Shown one piece after another: positions 32,880-43,797 of a DNA stretch of 64,000 bases. This DNA comes from Cladocopium goreaui (lineage: Eukaryota; Sar; Dinophyceae; Suessiales; Symbiodiniaceae): NCBI GenBank assembly GCA_947184155.2, contig CAMXCT020001502.1:401942-465941 (forward strand), written 5' to 3'. Within the stretch, counting starts at the first letter, position 1. Each line of letters opens with the position of its first letter. The position numbers and the translations under genes are program-made. The notes under the pieces are model-generated. The model saw only the letters and a list, made by a program, of their open reading frames with translations, was not told where the DNA came from and ran no database searches.

Positions 32880-35800
32880 CATTAATGTGTGGGATTCATG
32901 GATATAATCAACCATTACTAAATGGTTAGAATCTACAAAAACAGTCTAAATATGTCTAAATAGGGGATGAATTTGGAGATCACAAGCCATGGGTTTAATG
33001 GGTTTAATGGGATTAAAGTTTGATCCAAGATACATGGGCTTCGCCCAACCCAGCAAAGCTGCCATCCAAATCATCAGCCTTGCGCCGGAGAGCACATTGT
33101 GGTGGGGATCCAATGGATATGTCATTGATCCTGTATCAATTATCATTCAATTATCCGTTTCACTATCATACCACATTGATAATTAATCCATATTTATCCT
33201 GTATGAAAGAGTTCCTTTATCCATCATTGAATCCATGCTATGCAATGGATATGTCCGGTATCTCGACACGCACGCTGCTGTATGATGGAAAAGTTGTTAC
33301 TGCCAACAGATGCCTCAAAGAAAGCATATGTTCAGACTGTATCACATCAACATACCTAATTGGAATGAACAACACCTTTGCTTTTCTTGACAAATATGTC
33401 GACCCAAATTCACAAGATTTTGACTGATTTGATTGAAACCTTAGATCGATTCCAGTGACCGACTTGCTTTATGTTACTTTATTGTATCTGCACCCGTGCA
33501 AACATTGTCAAAGATATCACCATCTCTCGTCTTCACCTATGGCATCCGTCACCAAACCTGACAAAATCCCTACATGATCAAAACGTCCGAGCAAATTGTT
33601 GTTTTGGCAGTGGAGTGCGGCAAAAAAACAGAAGCATAGATGCGTTCCTGCAGGAAAGACATCCCGCAGCAACAGGAACCATCTCATCTATGCCTCTCCC
33701 GCATCGAGCGAAGGCGGCTCTTCCGGCTCTTCCTGTTCTGCACAACTGAGATGCAACGACGCACTGTCACTGTTGTCAAAGCTGGGTTGAAGTCCCACTA
33801 CTCTTGGCAAATGCTATAGGTGCAAAAAACGTTGTCCTCTGTGGATGTTTCCGCGCTGTCAGCAACATCCTGCAAATGAGAAGTTCCACAGCAGCTCATT
33901 TGCTGAAGATGTCTTGGTGCCCATATTCTTGGCAATAACTTTACAAAGAGTCACGTTTCATTTGAGCAGCTGTCACGTGCATAGAATCACATTCTTGGAT
34001 TCTTGGGTTCTGCTTGGACTGCCTGTGAAACCAACTCTGGTGCAAAGCGGGGCAATGGTCTCGCAATGCAAACGATGCATTTGGTAATGGACAAAAAGAC
34101 TCAGGTATGTACTACCGATGTTCACCCCCAAGTACGGTATAGGCATAGGTTTTGATCCATCCCCATTGATCCCCATGTCTCTTTTCAATGTCTACCATCC
34201 TCCAAGGGAGAGGATGTCTCAGGCGGGAAATGGGGCGCATCCAGAAGGTCTCGATTCATGTCTGGCAGGTCCTTGGGTGTGCAGATCACGATGGAGAATC
34301 TGGCACTTGTGGTAATGCGTTGCCATAGTGTATTGTTCTATTTTTTTGCGGGGGTAGCTGCTTTGTTTGTTTTCCCTCAAAAAAACACTTCTGTGGTGTT
34401 CAGCAAGCAATCAAGAATTCTTCTATTAAAATGTTTTAACAGATCATTCCCACTCTTGGGTTTGTGCAGACATTGGGTACCCCTTGATGGTCAGTCGTCG
34501 TCGTCGTCATCATCATCATCATCATCATCATCGTCATGACCGGTGACCACTGTCCAATTAAGATTAATATTCTGTCGATATACTCCCCGATTTTTAGACA
34601 CACCCAAATATCGTATGAAGTTGGTTATACCATAGCTACTATAGCCTATCACTACATAATTGTAATGATCAAAATATCCACATAAGATATTCCAAAGAAT
34701 ATCCGAATCATTGCTGCTAAATCGTTACCCTGAACGACCCAACCCTTGTGGGATTCACCCTTCTCCAAGCGGCTTCCGAGAAGAGGTCGTGACTGTCTTC
34801 GGCCAGCCTGGACGCTTCTCCCTGAGCCGAGTGGAAAATGCGTGTGGTAAAAATTGGTGAAGAATGAAACACTTGTGAATTGCGATGTTTTCTTACGTTT
34901 AAACGTAAGATTAGAAGTCAAACTTCCGACAATATGGACAGATGGAAAAGCAGAGGTCGGACGAGTCAATGTGAAAGGAAGAAGAAAGCATGTCAGAGCC
35001 GCGAAAAGGTAGGAAGACGCGAAACACCGTGTTCTTCCAATGCTCTGTGGCTCTGGAAGGTCGAAAAGTAGGCTCACTAAAGCGGCGGGTGCATGCAGAG
35101 CCATCTGAAGCGCATTTGGTCGTCAAAAAATTGCAAAACACCCCAGGTCAGACCGCTTTTGGAAGTTGAGATGTCGAAAATTGCACGCAACTGTGGCGAG
35201 AGACGCATGCCGAAGTGAAAACGTAGAAAACACACCATTCTCATTCTCGGACCACTTTTGGAGGTTGAGCTGTTGAAAAAGTGGACGCCGCTGTGGCGCA
35301 AAGCACGTTCTGAATTCAAAACGTACAAAACACTTCAGGTTCGGAGCACTTTTGCCAGTTCAGACATTCAAAAAGTGCACGCGCTTGCGGCGCGAAGCAC
35401 ATCTCGAAGTGAAAATGCTATATACATATATATATATATATAAATATAAATATACATATACATATATATATATATACAAACTTTAGGTTCGGACCACTTT
35501 TGGGAAGTCAGATGTGGAAAAAATGCACGCGGATTTCCAAGTGAAAATGCTGAAAACACCACATGTTCGGACAACTTTTTGACGTCCAGGCGTCGTGTTA
35601 CCTGGCACGGGCAATGGTCTGCACCTTGCCAAAAGTGAACTAAACGTGTAAGTTTTGCAGCAGTTGCGAAGAGGATCCGCAAATATGCATTTTGCGTGGC
35701 AGGCGGCGCAGTACAAAAGACATCTCCATCAAACATGTTAAGAGAGAGGGGTTGCATTTTGGAGCATCAAATCTTCAGGTTTGCTAAGATGACGTTGCCT

Positions 35801-36110
35801 GACATGTGCAGCACTTCGTATGACCTGGCCTCATTTTTCGTGGCTGGCGATACTTTAGACAAATGAAGTAGAAAACACACAAAACGCATTGGCACGGGGC
35901 CGTCAGCTCTGCACTCAACTTCTCATTTTTGAATGAAGTCTCGCAGAATGTCTTGGTTTTTGTCGTTGGTAAATAGCCAAAAATGAGGAAGTCTCGCCGA
36001 AATTCGTTGTTTCAAAGCTGTGAACTTTCATTTCTTGGAGACGTCTCGTAGACGGACCTGTCAACCTCCACTTTTTGAGGAAGCCTCGCAGAATTGCTTC
36101 GTTTCAGTCA
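32880..36110. other. Intergenic, no firm gene
   Basis: A plus-strand frame at 33217-33425 (contains STRTLLYDGKVVTANRC) and short frames elsewhere are unconvincing. Contains a (TCG/TCA)n microsatellite at 34494-34534, the repeat array at 35127-35590 and an (AT)n tract at 35410-35475. Confidence 0.4.
35127..35590. repeat. Tandem repeat, about 100-bp unit
   Basis: Diverged copies begin near 35139, 35245, 35340, 35489 and 35564. Each has a variant of TTCGGACCACTTTTGG, then AAAAAGTGCACGC, GCGAAGCAC, and GAAGTGAAAA..GTAAAACAC. An (AT)n tract interrupts the third unit. Weak relatives extend left to about 34870. Confidence 0.7.
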
Positions 36111-36165
36111 GATAGATAGATAGATAGATAGACAGATAGATAGATAGATAGATAGACAGAGAGAG

Positions 36166-36219
<54 letters not shown>

Positions 36220-37166
36220 GATAGATAGATAAGATAGATAAATAAGATAGATAAATAAATTAGACAAATAAATTAGATAGATAAATAAATTAGATACATA
36301 AAAAAATTAGATAGATAAAAAATTAGATAGATAAAAAATTAGATAGATAAAAAAAAATAGATAGATAAATAAATTAGATAAATAAATAAATTAGATAGAT
36401 AAATAAATTAGATAGATAAATAAATTAGATAGATAGATAGATAGGTAGATAAATAGGTTGACAGATAGATAGGTAGCTTCATAGCTAGACAGACAGACAG
36501 ACAGACAGACAGATAGATAGATAGATAGATACATACATACATAGAAAGATAGATAGATAGATAGATAGCTAGACAGATAGATAGATAGATAGATAATGAT
36601 AGACAAATAGATAGATAAATAGATAGATAAATAGATAGCCAAATAAAAAGATAGATAGATAGATAAATTGACAGATAGGTAGATAGCTTGATAGCTAGAC
36701 AAACAGACAGACAGACAGACAGATAGATAGATAGATAGATAGCTTGATAGTTAGACAGTAAGATAGAAAGATAGATAGATAGGCAGATAGACAGATAGAA
36801 AGGTAGATGCAAAGATAGATAAAGATAGACAGATAGGCAGATAGATAGATAGATAGATAGATAGATAGCTAGCTAGATAGATAGATAGACAGATAGACAG
36901 ATAGACAGATAGACAGATAGACAGATAGACAGATAGACAGATAGACAGATAGACAGATAGACAGATAGACAGATAGATAGATAGATAGATAGACAGATAG
37001 ACAGATAGACAGATAGACAGATAGACAGATAGACAGATAGACAGATAGACAGATAGACAGATAGACAGATAGACAGATCGACAGATAGACAGACAGACAG
37101 ATAGACAGATAGATAGACAGTTAGATAGATAGATAGATAGATGGACAGACAGGTAGATAAGTAGAG
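36111..37166. repeat. 1-kb (GATA)n/(GACA)n microsatellite
   Basis: Almost pure GATA/GACA with patches of AAATTAGATAGATAA at 36240-36430 and a regular (GATAGACA)n block at 36880-37110. The long minus-strand frames through it encode only Leu-Ser-Ile-Tyr repeats and are not genes. Confidence 0.95.
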
Positions 37167-37811
37167 AAAGAAAGTCAGTTTGCTCTGCCATCCACGCGTC
37201 ACAACAACCAAACTCTCCTATAGGTGTCCTATCTTTGAAACTTCTTGTTCGGTACTGGTATGGTTTTACGCTTCTGATGGCTCTCTGTTTCCCCAGTAAA
37301 ACCAAGATTTCCAGGCTTCCCAGCACATGGGATGAGGCCCTTGGAACAGCACCATTGTTTGCCAATGTCGTCCAAGACCTTCCCACATTCTGCCACGCGA
37401 ATTGTCGAACAAGCAACATGGGCAAAAACTTAAAATCCCAATCCTGCAGCTCTTTGCACTCGAGACAGAGTTGACAGTCATTGTTCGTCAAAATAGAATC
37501 TATCTACTCTTCTTCAATAGAAATATCAGCAGCTGCAGAGCACATAGAATCTGTCTCCGAGGATTCTGGGTATCATGGCAGTCCCATGTAATGTATGTAT
37601 AAAAATAAAAATGAATAAAAAAAAACACACACACCCTTGGGTCGGCCTGTATCTACAAGAAAACCTTGAGATTTATTTCAGAATGTATTCCTGATTTAGG
37701 CATTTAGGTATTGGAAATTTCTGAATGCTGGCTTTGTTCTGAGGGCACCTCAGCTTTGCCCAGGCAGTCATAGCCTTCGGAAAGGCCCAAGACCTCGTGC
37801 AGGGTAAAGAT

Positions 37812-37922
37812 ATGGCTGTGTTTGAAAATAGGATATGGCCCCCCAAATGGCCAATTCAATGGGCAAAAATGGTGATCAACCATCAAATTTGAGAATGGTA
37901 CCCTATTTTCAGACAAACCCAT
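37812..37922. repeat. Dispersed foldback repeat
   Basis: Arms TTTGAAAATAGG and CCTATTTTCAGACAAA are complementary; the middle has CCCCCCAAATGGCC. Related segments occur at 2216-2270 and 30655-30720. The minus frame gives GLSENRVPF, a string I associate with dispersed repeats in dinoflagellate genome annotations. Confidence 0.6.
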
Positions 37923-39730
37923 GTATCTTCCAAGATGCAGAGTCAGCACAGTTCAAGAAGTACCCGGCCAACTGCTATGGGACACCCATCAATCATCTAC
38001 CCAATGCACCCCTGCGGGGCGACGAAATCAGCACCTCATCCAGACTGGCACGATGATCAAAGGCTCGCCAGCCGAGCGTCAGAGTAAATGCCTCAAAGTC
38101 ACGAGGCACATAAACATCTAGCTTCTTCTGAAATGCAAAAAGATCGCTCTTTGCTGAAGAGGAAACACTGTTCTTGTTCTGGTGCGTGTGGTTTGGGGAT
38201 TCGGGCTAGCTCGTCAATCATTGGTTACTACCTCTTTGCACGAGGTCACTACATATCAGTCCAAAAATGCAACTCTACTGGTGGGTTACTTGCAAATCCT
38301 GACTGTACTGGAACAGTTATCAGCAATATCATCAGATCATACTCTGGGGCCAAAGCAATGATTCCGACACTGGCACAGCCAATGTTCCTGGTGACCTGTC
38401 ACAGCAAAAAACAAATTGGCATAGTTACAGTATTGAATCTCCAAAGTCAATGCCTGTTTGAGTGACAATAATGGCAACGGAAATTTGCGGACAATGAACT
38501 ACACGTATGGATGGTTGCATAACATAACATGAAGAGCACAGAAATTTGGCAATGAAAGGTTTGAAAAATTGACCAGCAAAACAATCGATTAGATTGACAC
38601 GTGACACGTCGTGAGTTTGAATCGACCTTTGATCTTTGATCATCGGTGCAAGACCCCTCTCGCCTTGCATCTGCCGTCCTGCATACAGTTGGCGATTTCA
38701 AGTGATTTGAAAACCGACCCCACAATCCCCCCAACGGCTTCTTTTTTGGTTTGCAGAATGATGCACAAATCTGAAATGTGTCAATGTGTGTCTTTCTTGT
38801 AGGTATTGCATGTGAACGATCCGTTTGGAAACAAAACTGCAAATTTAAAAAAACAATGGTTCAATGTTCAAACAATTCGTGCCAGAACAAATTATTCAAA
38901 GTCAAAAGTATTGCGATCGTGCCTCTGACCATCGTGCCTCTCTTGCGATGCCTCAACGGTTTGATGGAAACAGTACTCCTTGTTTTGCCCAGACTGGGCC
39001 AAGGACGTTAAAAACACAGGGCACAACGGGACAATCATCTGGGATCCCAGCCATCTTCCAAGAATGGAATGTCATCATTTTCTATATCTTCGCTCCACAT
39101 CAGAAAACCTGCACAAACCCCATCAGACAGTCTGCACGCCCAAAAGAACGGAAGAATTGTGCATCATTTTGTGGATTCAATACTTCGAAACATTAATTTG
39201 ATGTTTCACTCATTGGATCTCTGCAGTTCAAACATGCAATTCAACCAAAGGCACACGAGTACAATTCCCAGCCTCGTGGAGCTACCCACCTCTTATTGTG
39301 GATGAACGTCAACAGCTACAGGTTGCACAGATTCAAAAGTGTAAGCATTTTTTTTTCAATATGTTGCATGTGCATGTTTGTTTTTTCACCTCATATATGC
39401 CCAAACAAGAATAAACATTGTCGTTGCATTTCAAAATTTATGTCGTGAAATTTGATACGCCACAATCAAAAATCCGAGCAATCGGCCAACTTAGAAGGGG
39501 AGAACGTCACTTTCACCAACGCAACAGCATTTTTTCAACATTTGACCATTCAGGTTTTACTGTAGACAGAATCGAACAAAAAGCCAAATTGCAATGATTC
39601 AAATTAAGCAGTTTCAGTCATGAATATATTGCCCCATAACAGTGTCACAGCAATGTCACAAAGAGTAAATATCGATTTAGTCCGGGGAATGAATTTAATC
39701 TGGGGACTAATGTAGCCCTTGAATTTATTC

Positions 39731-39878
39731 CTAAAAAGAGTAAATTTAGTCCTGCGACTAAAAAGTAAGTCGTTATTTTTGACTAAATTTACAAAGTTTC
39801 GGACCTAAAAAGAGTAAATTTAGTCCTGCGACTAAAAAGTAAGTCGTTATTTTTGACTAAATTTACAAAGTTTCGGAC
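39731..39878. repeat. Perfect 74-bp tandem duplication
   Basis: Units 39731-39804 and 39805-39878 are identical. Within each unit GTAAATTTAGTC and GACTAAATTTAC are inverted repeats, so each can form a hairpin. Confidence 0.9.
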
Positions 39879-39939
39879 TATTTGTAGATTATTTTGATTT
39901 AATACCTAAGATTAAAAAAAATCAAAAGCCTGCTTGAAG

Positions 39940-40260
39940 TTCCAAAAAAAAAGAACGTAGCATCAACAGCGTGCTGGAAGTTGCACAAAGAAGTGTGGCA
40001 TTTAGCATCGAAAACATGTACAATGTAGAGTCAAGAGCGTGCTGGACTGTTCTAAAAAAACCAAAAGCGTAACACCAAAAGCCGTTTGGAAGTTCCAAGA
40101 ATAGTTGAGAGCGTAGCAACATCAAAAGAGCGTTGGTCGTTCCAAGAACGAAACATCAAGGGTGTGTTGGAATGTCTCAGGTGAAAGCTGAGAGCGTAGC
40201 ATCAAGAGCGTGTTGGAAGTTCCAAGAAAAGGTCACAGCGTAGCATCAAGAAAGTGTGGT
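39940..40260. repeat. Imperfect tandem repeat
   Basis: Five to six diverged copies of a motif like AGCGTAGCATCAAGAGCG followed by TGTTGGAAGTTCCAAGAA at intervals of 55-70 bp. Confidence 0.7.
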
Positions 40261-41867
40261 ATGTAATGTATCTTCACTGGCCTAATAAAACCAAACACCG
40301 ACACGCCAGGAGCAGACGGCACAGCGACACAGGCCAACGACACAGCCTGCCAGCTCCTTGCCTTTGAAAGAGGCTTGGCCCGGGCAAAAGGTCCCCGTTG
40401 GGGGACTACCTGAGGGGGCGCCGCTCGCTGGCGCAGAGGAACCGGCAGCGCGCCGACCTCCTTGGCAACGAAACTGCAACACTCAGTACATATTTGTATG
40501 TAAACCAAAAAAGGAAGGACATTGATACTTAGGTATGTATATATGCGTGGACATTGATACTTAGGTATGTATATATGTAGATGTGTGCATATCCTTAAAT
40601 TCCAAGTTACCATCGGGTTGCCAAACCGTGATGTAAACTCCGAAGTAAACAAAAATATGAATGTACATCTGGGGATCTGCGTGGAGATTGATGCACATGC
40701 ATTTTTGTATGTCTATATGTACCTATATTGTCAAATTCTATGTTACCATCGGGTTGCCGAGATAGGATGGAAACATTGTCACAATACTTCACCAAGGCAT
40801 TTCCTGTTTCTGAAAGGCGTTCATGTTGGGGTGTTACCCAATGATTGAAAGTCGCCTGCCCGATCATCTGGGCTTCTGTATGTGTATCTGTATTTTGAAC
40901 ATATGCATATACATATTGTGTTGTTATTCTTATTTCATGTTGTCCTCGTTGCTGTGACTTTCAGTCTTTCGCTTCATTTGGTTTTCTGGCATGAGCCGCC
41001 GCGGCCAGCCGCCGCCGCGCCGCCGGCGCCTCCGCGAAGAGTGTGCGGCGAAAGCGCTCGGAACACAGAACCATCAATATCACAAATATACATGCAGAAA
41101 TAAAGTCGCTATCACCGTCGGCTGTCTCAGCCCTGCAATGAACATCGCTGCGAAAGATTCACTCCACCTGCAATCTCTCTTCAAATCTCAAAGTTGCAAA
41201 GCAAGCGACTAGTTCTGGAGGCGGTTCCCGAACAAAGAGCTCGCCCACCGGCAGGCACGGGCAGAGTTGGACTCGTGGGGTACAGAACCGATTGCACGTT
41301 CTGCCGTCGGTCTCCCAGGGTGCACAGTGGCAGCCGAGGCACAAGTTCCAGTACTTCAAGCGGCCATTGCGCTGCCACTTCTTGCAATGGATGGGCTGCA
41401 ATGCACTTGCTTGTTTTGTTCCTTTACAGACATGCCAAGGGGTCGCCGTCACCTTGGAGTGCGGTCTTGTAAGGCAAAGAATCACAGAAGGACATCGCGA
41501 GGTGGCTCTGTTTTCAAGATGCTGGAAAGCGATCATTCTCAGACAGCACCCTGATATTTCTGCAAAAAGGTTTTAAAACAAAAAAAATACATTACAACCC
41601 ACCAGTGAAAGGATTCACATTACAACCGATCCAGTGAAAGGTTTTCTTATGAAATGAAGTTGGGACAAACCAAAAACCAAACAAACAAACTTAAACGCAA
41701 TATAGCGTCCGGTATTTCTTACGCGCTTACAACTCTAGATGCAGTCGGATGAGGCTATCGCCACGGTGTGTGTATATTACACATGTCCACAAACACGGCT
41801 GACAGCCTCCAAATCAAAAACGCAATTTCTTTTTCCATCGCTCAGCTGAGACATGGGGAAGTTCGCA

Positions 41868-42009
41868 GTCGTCCTCGTGGCTCAGTTGGTATCGCGGCAC
41901 TCTTGTGTCGCTGACAGACTGCTGGAGGTGGTTCGATTCCCCGCTGGTCCGCGAGTAAGACTCAAGACCGTAGACCCGCCGAAAGGCAACGGGCTCGGAC
42001 AAAACAAAA
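41868..42009 (+). mobile_element. tRNA-derived SINE, copy 1
   Basis: A tRNA-like head carries an internal polymerase III A box (TGGCTCAGTTGG, 41878-41889) and B box (GGTTCGATTCC, 41930-41940), then a unique tail ending GGCAACGGGCTCGGAC and an A-rich end. It is bounded by a perfect 20-bp target duplication (41848-41867 and 42010-42029). The A-to-B spacing suits a tRNA with a long variable arm. Such elements move by borrowing a LINE-type RT. Confidence 0.9.
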
Positions 42010-42095
42010 GAGACATGGGGAAGTTCGCAAGCTCGATGCGGCAAATTGGATTTCTTTGAAACTCGTCCACTCAAAGCTTCCTTCAAAGCGAACAA

Positions 42096-42900
42096 GGCAA
42101 AGGTGCTGTGCAGGGTGCTGTCCAGGATGCTGTGCAGGGTGCTGTCCAGATTGCGGTGGCGAAGCCTGGCAAAGGTGCTGTGCAGGGTGCTGTGTAGGGT
42201 GCTGTGCAGGGTGCTGTGCAGGGTGCTGTCCACAGTGCAGTGGCGAAGTTTGGCAAAGGTGCTGTGCAGGGTGTTGTTCAGACTGCGGTGGCGATCTGGC
42301 AAAGGTGGTGTGCAGGGTGCTGTGCAGGCTGCTGTCCAGTCTGCAGTTACGAAGTTTGGCAAAGGTGCTGTGCAGGATGCTGTCCAGACTGCAGTGACAA
42401 AGTCTGGCAAAGGTGCAATCCAGGGTGCTGTGCAGGGTGCTGTCCAGACTGCAGTGACGAAGTCTGATAAAGGTGCAATGCAGGGCGCTGCGCAGGGTGC
42501 TAGGTAGGTGCAGTGCAGGGTGCTATCCAGATTGCGGTGGCGAAGTCTGGTAAAGGTGCTGTGCAGGGTGCTATGCAGGATGTTGTGCAGGGTGCTGTGC
42601 AGGGTGCTGAGCAGGGTGCTGTGCAGGGTGCTGTGCAGGGTGCTGTCCACAGTGCAGTGGCGAAGTCTGGCAAAGGTGCTGTGCAGGGTGCTGTCCAGAC
42701 TGCGGTCGCAAAGTCTGGCAAAGGTACTGCAGGGTGCTCTGCAGGGTGCTGTCCAGAAGTGTAGCAAAATTGCTGTGCAGGGTGCTGTGCAGGCTGCTGT
42801 GCAGGCTGCTGTGCAGTGGCGTGTTGTCGAGACTGCAGTGGCGAAGTTTGCAGGGTGCTGTGCAGGGTGCTGTGTGGAGGGTGCTGTGCAGGGTGCTAAC
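42096..42900. repeat. Minisatellite, 11-12-bp GTGCTGTGCAGG unit
   Basis: About 800 bp of GGTGCTGTGCAG / GGTGCTGTCCAG repeats, organised in a higher-order period of about 50-60 bp with spacers like ACTGCAGTGGCGAAGTCTGGCAAA. Plus frames read Gly-Cys-Cys or Gly-Ala-Val-Gln repeats; the minus frame reads Thr-Ala-Pro-Cys or Ser-Thr-Leu-His. None is accepted as a gene because all frames stay open as expected of a stop-free repeat. Confidence 0.9.
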
Positions 42901-43044
42901 CTTTTTTTTTGTCCGAGCCCGTTGCCTTTCGGCGGGTCTACCGTCTTGAGTCTTACTCGCGGACCAGCGGAGAATCGAACCACCACCGGCAATCTGTCAG
43001 CGACACAAGAGTGCCGCGATACCAACTGCACCACGAGGACGACT
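42901..43044 (-). mobile_element. tRNA-derived SINE, copy 2
   Basis: Reverse orientation to copy 1, with the same A box, B box, tail and poly(A) (seen as a T run at 42902-42910). A perfect 20-bp duplication flanks it (42881-42900 and 43045-43064), and that duplicated target is minisatellite sequence, so the SINE landed in the array. Confidence 0.9.
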
Positions 43045-43064
43045 GTGCTGTGCAGGGTGCTAAC

Positions 43065-43490
43065 AACATTAAGAACCATGACTACCTTTTTGCAATCAAC
43101 AGATCCTTCCACTGGTAACGTTACTTTTTTAGGCTTGGAACCATGAGTTTCAAGCTTTGGGAACCCGCAGCTCCTTACAATGAAAGCCGCTTAGCTTCGA
43201 AAACATAAATTCTATCTTCTGGGAACCGTAAGTTTCAAGGCCTGGGAACCAGCAGTTCCGTGCCATGGTAACCTTTGGTTCCCACGCTGGAAACCATCAG
43301 TTCCAACCTTCAGAAACTGGAAGCTCTTTGCAATGGTAACCTATGGTTCCCAGGTTGGAAAGCATGAGTTCCAACCTCTGGGAACCGGCAGTTGCTTGCA
43401 ATGGTAGCTTCTGGTTTTCAGATTGGGAACCATGACTTCTAACCCTAACCTGTGGGAACCGGCAGTTCCTTGCCATGAACCAAACGCAAA
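43065..43490. repeat. Imperfect tandem repeat, about 75-80-bp unit
   Basis: Repeated GGGAACCGGCAGTTCCTTGC, AATGGTAACCTATGGTTCCC and TTGGAAACCATGAGTTCCAA phrases. Many are themselves palindromic (GGAACC/GGTTCC). Confidence 0.75.
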
Positions 43491-43538
43491 CATTCTGGCA
43501 CCGGTCCATTAAGCAAAACAAATGGTTCTGTACTCCAT

Positions 43539-43691
43539 GTTTTTTTTGTCCGAGCCCGTTGCCTTTCGGCGGGTCTACGGTCTTGAGTCTTACTCACGGA
43601 CCAGCAGGGAATCGATCCACCACCCGCAGTCTGTCAGCGCCACGAGAGTGCCGCCATACCAACTGGACCATGAGGCCGACTAAAAAAAAAT
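43539..43691 (-). mobile_element. tRNA-derived SINE, copy 3
   Basis: Same family and orientation as copy 2, with a degenerate B box (GGATCGATTCC). It is flanked by GTTCTGTACTCCAT at 43525-43538 and 43692-43705, a target duplication of at least 14 bp. An extra A run (43682-43690) separates the head from the right duplication. Confidence 0.85.
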
Positions 43692-43797
43692 GTTCTGTAC
43701 TCCATTAAGCAAAACATAAAATTGTAAAGAAACTGCTTTCATATCATTTTGACATGCACCTTTTTCGTGCAAAAACATTTTTATGCCGGCCCAGCTT

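Larger units (their letters stand above)
37167..41847. other. Intergenic with scattered repeats
   Basis: No gene is firmly supported. GC-rich islands at 40310-40480 and 40990-41500 have open frames on both strands; the minus frame at 41190-41410 is Cys-rich (YWNLCLGCHCAPWETDG) and could be an exon. The plus frame at 38230-38462 is also protein-like. A 33-bp tandem duplication lies at about 40522-40580. Confidence 0.35.

Noticed and set aside
36391..37491. Long Leu-Ser-Ile-Tyr ORFs on the minus strand
   Set aside because: Direct translation of the GATA/GACA microsatellite.
41868..41945. Functional tRNA gene
   Set aside because: A and B boxes are present, but three copies carry the same non-tRNA tail, A-rich end and target duplications, so these are SINEs.
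41814..43146. 432-codon minus frame and 212-codon plus frame over the 12-bp repeat
   Set aside because: Frames are open because the repeat unit has no stops; composition is pure repeat and the frames run through SINE copies.
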